Below, one piece after another: positions 42,899 to 49,538 of a stretch of 49,888 nucleotides of DNA (position 1 is its first letter; each line of letters opens with the position of its first letter). The notes below the pieces were generated by a model. It was given only the letters and a program-made list of their open reading frames with translations. It had not been told where the DNA came from and did no database searches. This DNA comes from Elusimicrobiota bacterium (GTDB lineage Bacteria; Elusimicrobiota; Elusimicrobia; UBA1565; UBA9628). A program made the position numbers and the translations under genes. The stretch covers positions 60,474 to 110,361 of the forward strand of contig PLZD01000055.1 in assembly GCA_003151975.1 (NCBI GenBank), in the 5' to 3' direction.

Positions 42899-43629
42899 GA
42901 AGGCTCTGCCCCCTTCGGCTGGGGCTGACGCATGACCGGGACTCTACGGTTCTTCTGAATGAACTCGATAGCGCGCTCGTACTTGCCGACGTGGCTATCG
43001 GCGACCGCGCGGTTCTTCATCTCGGCCATCGCCTCAATGCAAGGATTCTGCCCGTTGAGGGAGATCCACTGGCCCAGGATGCAGGCCGGAAGTTCGCGGG
43101 CCGTGCCCAAAGTGCTCCCCGGCTTGAACGGGATCTTGCCATAGGCATAGTTGAGTCTCTTGCCGGCAGGAACGCCGAGCTTGTCCATCTGCAGCACAGC
43201 CGAGGGCGCAAGAAGGAGGCCAAGCCAGTCCTGCGCCTCTCCGTATGCGTGCGCCTCGATCAAGGCTGAACCGAAGTAGATGCTGTTTTCTTTGTCGGCG
43301 TAGAAGTCGCCGCAGGAAAGGGCTCCCCGGACCGGGATTCGGCTCGTGATGAGGTTGTAAACGAACCAGCGCGCGACCGAGTCGATGCAGGCAAGATCTC
43401 TGCCGCTGTCGCTCTCGGTATAGATGATGAAAGAATCCGAGAAGCAGGCGTAGCTGACAGCCGGCATGTCCGTTGTCCTGCCCTTGGCAGCCTCGACCGC
43501 GCGGGCGTAGACGTCGAAAACCTGGAAATGGCTCGACGATTCAATCCGCGCTTTGGTGCCGAGCAGGTCAAAATAACCGAACCAGCGCCGCTTCTGATGC
43601 TCAGGTTTATAGCGAACCTCGAATCTCAT
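42895..43629 (-). CDS. Class III nucleotidyl-cyclase-fold protein
   Basis: The 244-residue protein has the order of cyclase core motifs: WFGYFDLLGTKARIE (first metal Asp, near 20), YACFSDSFIIYTES (second acidic position), then IPVRGALSCGDFYADKENSIYFGSALIEAHAYGEAQDWLGLLLA, which matches the G-x-x-x-G and fG-x-A-x-x-EA segment. It is a divergent version often left as hypothetical. Whether it makes a cyclic nucleotide cannot be told from sequence. First gene of the tightly overlapping module, with TAGAAT 13 nt before the ATG and no Shine-Dalgarno site. A signal-producing enzyme ahead of nuclease and protease genes recalls Pycsar- or CBASS-type logic (inference). Confidence 0.68.
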   Translation of the reverse strand: MRFEVRYKPEHQKRRWFGYFDLLGTKARIESSSHFQVFDVYARAVEAAKGRTTDMPAVSYACFSDSFIIYTESDSGRDLACIDSVARWFVYNLITSRIPVRGALSCGDFYADKENSIYFGSALIEAHAYGEAQDWLGLLLAPSAVLQMDKLGVPAGKRLNYAYGKIPFKPGSTLGTARELPACILGQWISLNGQNPCIEAMAEMKNRAVADSHVGKYERAIEFIQKNRRVPVMRQPQPKGAEPS

Positions 43630-43749
43630 AGGGGATAGCGAGATTCTATAAATTATGGGTTAGGCGAATCCCTGATAGCCTCCTCGACAGGCAAGCCCTG
43701 ATTGAGAAGCCATAATTGTTCCCAGGCGCCTGAGGCGAGTGGGTCGGGC

Positions 43750-45135
43750 TCAGCCCAGAACGTCAAGACGCGCGCTGATCGCGGTGCCGAATATCCGATC
43801 ATCCGCTGGCGGACTGGCATAGCGGCGAAGGACGTGCCATGCTGGGAAAAGCCCAGTCATGTCGGTTGCATCCGCGATTCCATCGACGCATTTGAAGATC
43901 TCCGAGACCAGCGCGGTTGCATAGCTGCACGGCTCAAGCAGGACTCGGTCGTGGCTCTTCCTCAGTCCCCAGCGAGCCGCTGAGCCAAGGGCTTCCGCGG
44001 CGGACCACAAGGCGTCGCGATGCTCCGGGACCAAGTCGATGAAGGATTTCTGCGGTTCGCCGCCTTCGTGGTAGGCCATTGTTTGCATGCTCGCGCCGTG
44101 GATCGTATTTCGCAGACTGCTGAGCAAGGTCGAGGCGTTGGCAAACAACGGCGAGGTCAAGAACTGCACGAGCTTGATGGCCCCGGCCGAACTTAATTCC
44201 TTATGAAAGGCCTCCCGGCGGAAGTTGGCGACTCGCTCGGGAGAACTCCTGATCTTGTAGGCCCGATGAGCGATACGCGCTTGCGCGTCCAAAGCCCCGG
44301 CCAACAAGAGGGTCAGGTACTCGAAGTGATACATCATCTCGTCACGGACGTTGTTGTCCTGGGGAACATAGAGCAGCCGAACGATGTAGTCGCGTGCCTC
44401 ATACGCCCTGTCGCAGCGAGCCAGGACGCTTTGCCCGACCATTCCGGTATCGTCCTTGCGTACCTTGCCCGCATCCAGGCAGCCGCTGAAGTAGTGCCAC
44501 AGGCTGGGCAACCGATGTCGCGTGAGAACCCAGTAGAACAAGCCTCTGTCGAAAGAAAGAGAAGTTCGCCCAGCGACGCCGTAGGTGTAGATGCCCCGCG
44601 TACGCAAGAAAAGCCCCACGATCCTCGCGGCCTCGGAAGGACGTCGGACGTTGGCGTGCCGAATCCAGACCTTCCCTTTGTTCGAGAGAATCGTCGGCGA
44701 GTTGGTGACGAAGATGTCGTGCCTGATCGCGTTGCTTGCCCCAGCGGAGAGGACGTCCTGTAGCGCCTCTTGGAATCGCGGACTTTGCTCATCGTGCTGT
44801 TGGGAGATCTGCTTGGCGAGGTCCTTCCATTGGCCGAATTCAAGAAGAGCCGTATTGTGCGAGCCATCGTCCACCCTCACGTCCACATCCTTCTTGTCAT
44901 GGTCGGGGGTCTCGACCTTGATGGCCGGCAGCGACCCCGGAGAAGTGGCGACAGCCTCTATTTGCTCAAGGCGGGCAAGCTCTCTGAGGGCTTGGAGGGC
45001 GGCAGCTTCTTCCGATTGTAGATTCGAGAAGCTTGACTCGTGAAACGTGATGCGAAGGGGGCGGGTCGCGTTCGGTTGAAACGGGCTTTCCGGCTCGTTT
45101 CCCACGCGGTTGGGCCAGATGATACGCTCGATCAT
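43750..45135 (-). CDS. Unknown 461-residue protein
   Basis: The family is not recognised. The N-terminal third is a mixed domain (ITFHESSFSNLQSEEAAALQALRELARLEQIEAV, then DVRVDDGSHNTALLEFGQWKDLAKQI). The rest is mainly helical, including ARDYIVRLLYVPQDNNVRDEMMYHFEYLTLLLAGALDAQARIAHRAY and a LLSSLRNTIHG segment that recalls HEPN-type R-x-x-x-H motifs but has one residue fewer than the usual spacing. The frame extends further upstream into the GIY-YIG gene; the ATG at 45135 is the first that avoids this overlap. The 120-bp gap to the cyclase-fold gene leaves open whether they are co-transcribed. Confidence 0.6.
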   Translation of the reverse strand: MIERIIWPNRVGNEPESPFQPNATRPLRITFHESSFSNLQSEEAAALQALRELARLEQIEAVATSPGSLPAIKVETPDHDKKDVDVRVDDGSHNTALLEFGQWKDLAKQISQQHDEQSPRFQEALQDVLSAGASNAIRHDIFVTNSPTILSNKGKVWIRHANVRRPSEAARIVGLFLRTRGIYTYGVAGRTSLSFDRGLFYWVLTRHRLPSLWHYFSGCLDAGKVRKDDTGMVGQSVLARCDRAYEARDYIVRLLYVPQDNNVRDEMMYHFEYLTLLLAGALDAQARIAHRAYKIRSSPERVANFRREAFHKELSSAGAIKLVQFLTSPLFANASTLLSSLRNTIHGASMQTMAYHEGGEPQKSFIDLVPEHRDALWSAAEALGSAARWGLRKSHDRVLLEPCSYATALVSEIFKCVDGIADATDMTGLFPAWHVLRRYASPPADDRIFGTAISARLDVLG

Positions 45136-45184
45136 GACGCAGTGGAGCAGTCCATCGTTAAAAAGCTTCTGGCCACCGCTCCTC

Positions 45185-45694
45185 CTAGCTCCGCGAGAAA
45201 ACGCTGAAGTTCGATGATTCCTCGATGATAAACTCGTCCACGTCAAGATTAGGCACGGTCTCTTCTTTGCGGTTGGCCGGCGGTAGGTCCTTGAACTTCT
45301 CGATGAACATTTCCAGAAGGTGCGCCTCAACCGTGCGGGGCCAGTCCAGGTCAGGGTCGTCATCCGCTACCCTGTCGAAGCGATAGGCGAGTTCGTGCTT
45401 GTCGCAGTGATCGTTGAGGAGAGGATTCTTCTTTCGCAGCAGATGGGCAGACAGGCGTTGATGGAGCCAGCCCGAGCCGATGTAAACGACACGGCTGCGT
45501 CTCTTGGTGGGCCAGTTTCGGTGCTTGTAGTCCCAAGAGCAGCACTTGGCGTAGATGCAATAGACCCCGCGGGCTTTCGGCACGTTTCGAAGAATGAAAC
45601 TTGCTTGCCTCGGAGAAAAGGTCAGTTCCCGCGACCAGTTGATGCTGACCGACCAACGTGTCCTCCGTTGAGTCGATTCGTCATAGATGTGCAT
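45185..45694 (-). CDS. GIY-YIG-type nuclease-like protein
   Basis: The 169-residue protein has the GIY-YIG core: KARGVYCIYAK near 41-51 and RVVYIGSGWLHQRLSAHLL near 68-86, with the conserved Tyr residues and the Arg of the helix. Further on lie the metal-site Glu in RTVEAHLLEMFIEKF near 126 and Asn in DLPPANRKE near 142, as in family members ending with LP-x-x-N. The domain fills most of the protein, with no DNA-binding extension. It starts the minus-strand series, 49 bp before the next gene. A TATACA box lies 5 nt before the ATG, which could make it leaderless. Confidence 0.72.
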   Translation of the reverse strand: MHIYDESTQRRTRWSVSINWSRELTFSPRQASFILRNVPKARGVYCIYAKCCSWDYKHRNWPTKRRSRVVYIGSGWLHQRLSAHLLRKKNPLLNDHCDKHELAYRFDRVADDDPDLDWPRTVEAHLLEMFIEKFKDLPPANRKEETVPNLDVDEFIIEESSNFSVFSRS

Positions 45695-45872
45695 GGGAAT
45701 GTATAACCCTAAGATTTTACAAATCTTGAAACGCCGGTGCTGACGGAGGCCCCTCTGATCTGCCGAGAGTCATTGAGGGCTCAGCCCGCTTAACCGCATT
45801 TCGAAAATGGCGAAGCTGCCCGTGAAGCAGGCTTTTCTGAATCTCTTGACTTCGAACTCGCGGCTTCCGCGC

Positions 45873-45940
45873 GGGTAGCCGTTTCCTCGGCCCCTCTGGG
45901 GCCTCAGCTCCGTCTGGCCTGAAGGCCGAATCGGACGAGA
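45873..45940. repeat. 68-bp direct repeat, copy 1
   Basis: This segment matches 47943-48010 with one difference (G at 45912, A at 47982). It begins GGGTAGCCGTTTCCTC and contains two perfect hairpins, GGCCCC-TCT-GGGGCC and GGCCT-GA-AGGCC. It is part of the structured region. The copies lie 2070 bp apart and bracket the ECF sigma module. Confidence 0.9.
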
Positions 45941-46039
45941 GCTTCATAGCTCTCTCTCAGGACTCCGGGAAAGGGGACTGCCGGGCAAGCCTCGCGTCCC
46001 GGCCCTGTTGGCCGGGCGCTCGGTCGACCGCCCTTCGGG

Positions 46040-46062
46040 CACCGCGCGTACAGCGCGCGGTG
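46040..46062 (+). repeat. Hairpin with TACAG loop, copy A
   Basis: CACCGCGCG-TACAG-CGCGCGGTG has perfect 9-bp arms and is preceded by CGGG. Copy B at 46229-46251 keeps the outer CACCG/CGGTG, the loop and the preceding CGGG. It replaces the three inner base pairs on both arms, so pairing is conserved while sequence is not. Confidence 0.85.
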
Positions 46063-46228
46063 GCACACTCTCCGGAAGAGATCCCCCGCATTGGATAACG
46101 ACTGACCAATAGGACCGGCCCGCTCCCAGCGGGCCAGTCCTTGGGGCCTCTGCGGCCCCCTTCCTCCGCGGCGCCGGACGACCCATCACCGATCCAGGCG
46201 GCGCTGCCGCGCCGTCGGACCCTCCGGG

Positions 46229-46251
46229 CACCGATCGTACAGCGATCGGTG
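46229..46251 (+). repeat. Hairpin with TACAG loop, copy B
   Basis: CACCGATCG-TACAG-CGATCGGTG has perfect 9-bp arms. Compared with copy A, inner GCG/CGC pairs are replaced by ATC/GAT with pairing intact. This is internal covariation evidence for a functional structure. Confidence 0.85.
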
Positions 46252-46335
46252 TCGGCTTTCCCTAACCCCTTTGGGGACGCCTGTGAGAGAGCAAACAACA
46301 ACAACGGCGAGCAGGCCGCCAGGAGACACGGGAAC

Positions 46336-46530
46336 ATGAAAAAGAAAGACGCGACGCAGCTGGGCGGGGGAAACAACGGCTGGCTTTGGATGGCGAGCAT
46401 CAAGCGCACGACTCGCTTCGAGGTCGAGCGGGCGCTGAACAAGGTCGCAATCCACTGGAAAGGGAGAAGCCGGTCGGGCGCGCGGAGCACCGGCGCGAAC
46501 GCCTACGCCTTCAACCTGAGGGGGGCATAG
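46336..46530 (+). CDS. Small basic protein of the ECF sigma module
   Basis: The 64-residue protein starts MKKKDATQLGGGNNGWLWMA and continues IKRTTRFEVERALNKVAIHWKGRSR to the end YAFNLRGA. It is strongly basic with several Trp, suggesting nucleic-acid contact, but I recognise no family. AGGAG lies 11 nt before the ATG. The ECF sigma gene begins 3 bp after its stop, so the two are co-transcribed. It directly follows the structured RNA region. Confidence 0.6.
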   Translation: MKKKDATQLGGGNNGWLWMASIKRTTRFEVERALNKVAIHWKGRSRSGARSTGANAYAFNLRGA

Positions 46531-46533
46531 ACC

Positions 46534-47136
46534 ATGTCACGAGATCAACGGTGTGGTCGGCGCGCGCGGCTCAGACGGGCGTTGGAACGCTTCCTGACGG
46601 GTCGCGATAGGCGCGATCTGTTCGTGGAGGCGTATCGGCTTACTCGCGACGAGGGTGAAGCTTGGGAGCTTGTCACCGAGGCGTGCTACCGGGCGCTCAA
46701 ATCCTGGCGGCGCTACGACGCGGGAAAGCGGTTCTTCTCCTTTCTCCGCGTGATTCTGCGAAATGCGTTTCTCGACTCGCGGAAGTCGGCGCCTCATCGT
46801 TGGGGTGTCTCGCTGTACTCCCAGGTCGACGGGCAGGAGTATTTGGTCGAGACTCTGGCCGACTCGGAGGCGAGCGCGGCCGAACTATTGGAGCGGGAGG
46901 AGCGGGAGCGAAGTGTCGCCGGCGCGATAGCGCGTCTGCCGACCGCTTATGGGCGCGTGGTCACGCTCTGCACGCTGGGCGGCTTGAGCTACAAAGAGAC
47001 GGCGCGACACCTGAAAATCCCGATGGGAACGGTGCGCTCCAGGCTCTTTAACGCCCGAAGGATGTTGCGGCGGGACGGCGGTCTGGACCGCTTCGCCGCC
47101 GATTACGGCGTGAAGTTGCAGGGGAGCGGGCGCTAA
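46534..47136 (+). CDS. ECF-type RNA polymerase sigma factor
   Basis: In this 200-residue protein sigma region 2 includes DLFVEAYRLTRDEGEAWELVTEACYRALKSWRRYDAGKRFFSFLRVILRNAFLDSRK. Region 4 is GAIARLPTAYGRVVTLCTLGGLSYKETARHLKIPMGTVRSRLFNARRMLRR, with a clear HTH. This two-domain plan is the ECF/group 4 type. No anti-sigma or membrane protein is adjacent. A GAGGGGGG ribosome site lies about 8 nt upstream. ECF-like sigmas with tiny neighbours occur on integrative elements and may drive the element's own genes (inference). Confidence 0.9.
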   Translation: MSRDQRCGRRARLRRALERFLTGRDRRDLFVEAYRLTRDEGEAWELVTEACYRALKSWRRYDAGKRFFSFLRVILRNAFLDSRKSAPHRWGVSLYSQVDGQEYLVETLADSEASAAELLEREERERSVAGAIARLPTAYGRVVTLCTLGGLSYKETARHLKIPMGTVRSRLFNARRMLRRDGGLDRFAADYGVKLQGSGR

Positions 47137-47286
47137 GTGGCGCGATATCGGCCTTGCGAGAAGGTCGTCGAGATGTACCCGGCCTGGAAGCTCTGCGAGC
47201 GTCCGGCACCGGCGAAGACGGGACGGTGCGACCTGCACCCGGTCAAGAAGCTCTGGCCGGAGAACGATACCAAGGGGGGAATATGA
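47137..47286 (+). CDS. 49-residue Cys-containing protein
   Basis: A GTG codon directly after the sigma-factor stop opens a 49-residue frame ending in a TGA that overlaps the next ATG (ATGA). The product has Cys at 7, 20 and 31 and a His at 34 (PCEKVVEMYPAWKLCERP and GRCDLHPVKKLW). A C-x12-C-x10-C-x2-H pattern could bind zinc. Coupling on both sides supports a real gene, although no Shine-Dalgarno site is needed or seen. Confidence 0.55.
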   Translation: MARYRPCEKVVEMYPAWKLCERPAPAKTGRCDLHPVKKLWPENDTKGGI

Positions 47287-47681
47287 ACGAAGTAGAAAAC
47301 TTCTGGAAGGACGCCGAGGTTATCTCGGCGTACACGCGCGCGCAGGCGTTGGAGGACGGCTTCCTGGTGGAGCTGGACGCGACCGCGAAGGAGGCGGGGT
47401 TCAAATGGCCGGTCGCGGTCACGCGGACGGTTTACGAGGTCCTCAAGCCGTCAGCGGCGTTGAAGGCCCAGGGGCAAAGCTTCGCGGGGCGGGCGTGGGA
47501 CATGCTAGCGATTCTCCGCTACGAGTCGTGCCGCGCCAGCGATAAGGCGGTGATCCTCTTCGCGCCGCTCTTCGTGCTGGAGCCCGGTAAGGCTCCTCGG
47601 CCCGTCGAGTTCAAGGCCGAGTGCGGACCCGGCGACGACGGGGAGCCGGTCATCACGATATCGCTCCCGGAGGAAGACTAA
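47283..47681 (+). CDS. DUF6573-like protein
   Basis: The 132-residue protein starts MNEVENFWKDAEVISAYTRAQA, then LEDGFLVELDATAKEAGFKWPVAVTRTVYE. This is the characteristic opening of the DUF6573 family, found widely on plasmids, phages and integrative elements, with no known function. The remainder includes AWDMLAILRYESCRASDKAVILFAPLFVLE. GGGGGGA lies 4-5 nt before the ATG. Its presence supports the mobile nature of the module. Confidence 0.78.
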   Translation: MNEVENFWKDAEVISAYTRAQALEDGFLVELDATAKEAGFKWPVAVTRTVYEVLKPSAALKAQGQSFAGRAWDMLAILRYESCRASDKAVILFAPLFVLEPGKAPRPVEFKAECGPGDDGEPVITISLPEED

Positions 47682-47682
47682 C

Positions 47683-47874
47683 ATGTGGGCCGTCGAAAAT
47701 CGCACCGATGAAATTCCGGCGTGGCCGGAGCCTTTCGAGACGATGAGCGAGGCGCGCGAATTTATTCGCGCGTTCCGCGCCCGCAACGAGGAGCAGGGCT
47801 ACTACCTGACGGCGGACGGCATGCGCATCTCGCCCATACATGTAGAGCTTGAGATCGTGCCGGTGGAGGACTAG
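47683..47874 (+). CDS. Small acidic protein of the ECF sigma module
   Basis: The 63-residue protein has Trp- and Glu-rich stretches (MWAVENRTDEIPAWPEPFE) and a helix EAREFIRAFRARNEEQGYYL. The C-terminus ISPIHVELEIVPVED looks like a beta strand. I recognise no family. A strong GGAGGAAG site lies 8-9 nt upstream of the ATG, which begins 1 bp after the previous stop. It is the last gene before repeat copy 2. Confidence 0.65.
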   Translation: MWAVENRTDEIPAWPEPFETMSEAREFIRAFRARNEEQGYYLTADGMRISPIHVELEIVPVED

Positions 47875-47942
47875 CGCCATGGCTGAGACATTGGCGCGTC
47901 CACCCCCGGAGGCAAGCTGCGTGGGGCGCTGCCGCGCGCGGG

Positions 47943-48010
47943 GGGTAGCCGTTTCCTCGGCCCCTCTGGGGCCTCAGCTCCATCTGGCCTGAAGGCCGAA
48001 TCGGACGAGA
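47943..48010. repeat. 68-bp direct repeat, copy 2
   Basis: This is a one-mismatch copy of 45873-45940, 69 bp after the last gene of the ECF module. The flanking sequence does not continue the structured region, so only this part is duplicated. It could be an end of the element, a recombination site or a terminator-like structure. Confidence 0.9.
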
Positions 48011-48154
48011 CCTCGGAATTTGGTCTTCCCTATAGCCCAGTTATTTGGGGGGACATCAACGTCAACGTCGTCATTGGCCCGTTTACCTGGGGGAGCGCAA
48101 GTAGATGGAAGATGCCTAGTTTTGTAAACTGCCTGCATCGGTCAATAGAATAAA

Positions 48155-48595
48155 ATGAAAAAAAGGGTCGTGATAGGCAGTGTTGCCACCTTCCTTGCGC
48201 TCGTCGGGTATCCCACTCAAGGCCAAGGCGATAATAACGCTACATCGGGACGCAACTCCTTGCGGGCTACTATTCGTTGTGAGGTCGTTGCGAGTGAGGC
48301 TAGCATGGTTTTTGTTTTCTGTCCTGCTGAAACTACGCCTAAAGAAATGGCTAAGGCGGCCCAGTCGTTTCGCGTTAAATACATGAATATCAAGGAGAAC
48401 CAGGTCCACATATACTTTTTCAGCAACAGGGAGAAAATCCCGAAATCAAGAATCGAGTTCTCAGAAATGTCCGATTCGGATGCTGAGAAATATGAAATAG
48501 GAATCTTTGATATGAATCAGAACACTCACTACAAAAAGCTCAGCTGCATGAAACCTGGAAAGAAAATTGAAAATTGCACTTCACTCTTGAGGTAG
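48155..48595 (+). CDS. Small secreted protein of unknown function
   Basis: The 146-residue protein has a signal peptide: MKKRVVIGSVATFLALVGYP, with probable cleavage after GQG at about 24. The mature part has four Cys (two in RCEVVAS and FVFCPAE, two in KLSCMKP and IENCTSLL) that may form two disulfides. No family is recognised. Base composition is much lower in GC than its surroundings, pointing to separate acquisition. The strong terminator at 48681 lies about 85 bp beyond the stop. Confidence 0.65.
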   Translation: MKKRVVIGSVATFLALVGYPTQGQGDNNATSGRNSLRATIRCEVVASEASMVFVFCPAETTPKEMAKAAQSFRVKYMNIKENQVHIYFFSNREKIPKSRIEFSEMSDSDAEKYEIGIFDMNQNTHYKKLSCMKPGKKIENCTSLLR

Positions 48596-48680
48596 GGCAA
48601 CCCACAAGGGATGATTATGAGCCGGACCAGATGACGTCTCCCGAAAACACAGGCCAGTCTGAGTCTAGCCATTTACCGCC

Positions 48681-48718
48681 AATAAAGAAGCCCTCCATTG
48701 ATGGAGGGCTTCTTTATT
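48681..48718. terminator. Bidirectional Rho-independent terminator
   Basis: Perfect 18-bp arms (AATAAAGAAGCCCTCCAT and its complement) enclose TG. Each arm begins or ends in an A/T-rich run that gives a U-tract on either strand. It separates the secreted-protein gene (plus) from the minus-strand gene that ends at 48753. Confidence 0.9.
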
Positions 48719-48752
48719 TCTACGGCCAATGTCCTGCCCTACCTAGACGAGT

Positions 48753-49418
48753 TTAGAACTTTTCTGGCTCGAACTTCGGCTTAAACCCCGGAACGGCAGC
48801 CTCAATGTTGCGCGCCATCTGCGCGCAACCAGTAAGAATTTGTCGGTAGACTTCGATCCGCGCCTGGAGGAACCTACCACCAAGAAACAACCCGCCCTTA
48901 CCTACCATTGGGGAAAGGCCCACCGCTGTTGGATGTGCGAAACTGTGAAGCATCTTATAGGTTTCAGCAATCTGGCGTTTCCATTCAGGATCCAAATTTA
49001 CCGCATTATGCCGTAGGACTCGCTGAATGGAGTCATTCGTCGAAAATCTTCCCTCCATAAACTGCCGTCCTACCTGCGGATCACATCCAATAAGGATCGC
49101 TGTCGCCCAAGATTCCATCGCAGAGCGCATCACGCTTAGGCACAGCTCATCGTAGCCTGTCCTAAAAAGCTCGATAGCGCCTAGTATGTCAGTCAGCGCT
49201 TTCCCAAAAAGGAGAGTCATTTGCACGCATTGCGAACGCTGTGGATCAGGCATTCGTGGAGCGTGCGAATTGAATGTGACGATCGCGATGAGCGCTCTAT
49301 CGACAGCCAGGCAGACACCATCTATCTCAGGTCCAACAGCAGACTCGAAGAGCTGGCGAACATCCTCTGCCTGGGCTAAAACCTTTCGCGCAGCGCCGTC
49401 GTAAGGGTGGCTCACCAA
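48753..49418 (-). CDS. Unknown helical protein
   Basis: The 221-residue protein is almost wholly helical with no catalytic motif I can name. Segments include TLLFGKALTDILGAIELFRTGYDELCLSVMRSAMESWATAIL and YKMLHSFAHPTAVG. The R-S-A-x-E and H-x-x-x-H-P elements recall DUF5677-like proteins, in which a membrane- or HEPN-like helical fold is proposed. No signal peptide is seen. Its terminator is shared with the convergent secreted-protein gene. Confidence 0.6.
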   Translation of the reverse strand: MVSHPYDGAARKVLAQAEDVRQLFESAVGPEIDGVCLAVDRALIAIVTFNSHAPRMPDPQRSQCVQMTLLFGKALTDILGAIELFRTGYDELCLSVMRSAMESWATAILIGCDPQVGRQFMEGRFSTNDSIQRVLRHNAVNLDPEWKRQIAETYKMLHSFAHPTAVGLSPMVGKGGLFLGGRFLQARIEVYRQILTGCAQMARNIEAAVPGFKPKFEPEKF

Positions 49419-49538
49419 ACAATTGTATCCGAAAACGTTATGAATCCCGGCCTAAAAAAGAGTCCCTCCCCGCGGGGGCTTCATGCCAAAGTTCTGCTAT
49501 TCCTAGACGACGTTAGAGCCGCGTTGCTTACGCCGGAG

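Larger units (their letters stand above)
45859..46292 (+). ncRNA. Candidate large structured noncoding RNA
   Basis: No good gene fits here. The sequence folds into a series of perfect hairpins: 45859-45871, 45889-45903, 45916-45927, 45937-45954, 45998-46016, 46030-46040, 46040-46062, 46112-46140 (12 bp, one mismatch), 46143-46159, 46198-46210, 46229-46251 and 46266-46276. A long-range helix (45949-45960 with 46281-46292, 11 of 12 pairs) would close the set, in competition with the 45937-45954 hairpin. Two 9-bp hairpins share the loop TACAG but differ by compensating changes. The strand is inferred from the genes that follow. It could resemble large ornate RNAs of mobile elements, but I match it to no known family. 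Confidence 0.6.

Noticed and set aside
45857-46292. CRISPR array or tandem-repeat reading of the hairpin-rich region
   Set aside because: The hairpins differ in sequence and spacing. There is no constant repeat-spacer periodicity and no cas gene.
49441-49480. Terminator at CCCCGCGGGG downstream of the last minus-strand gene
   Set aside because: The dyad is self-complementary with no loop, and the T run lies about 8 nt away from it, so it is too weak to call.
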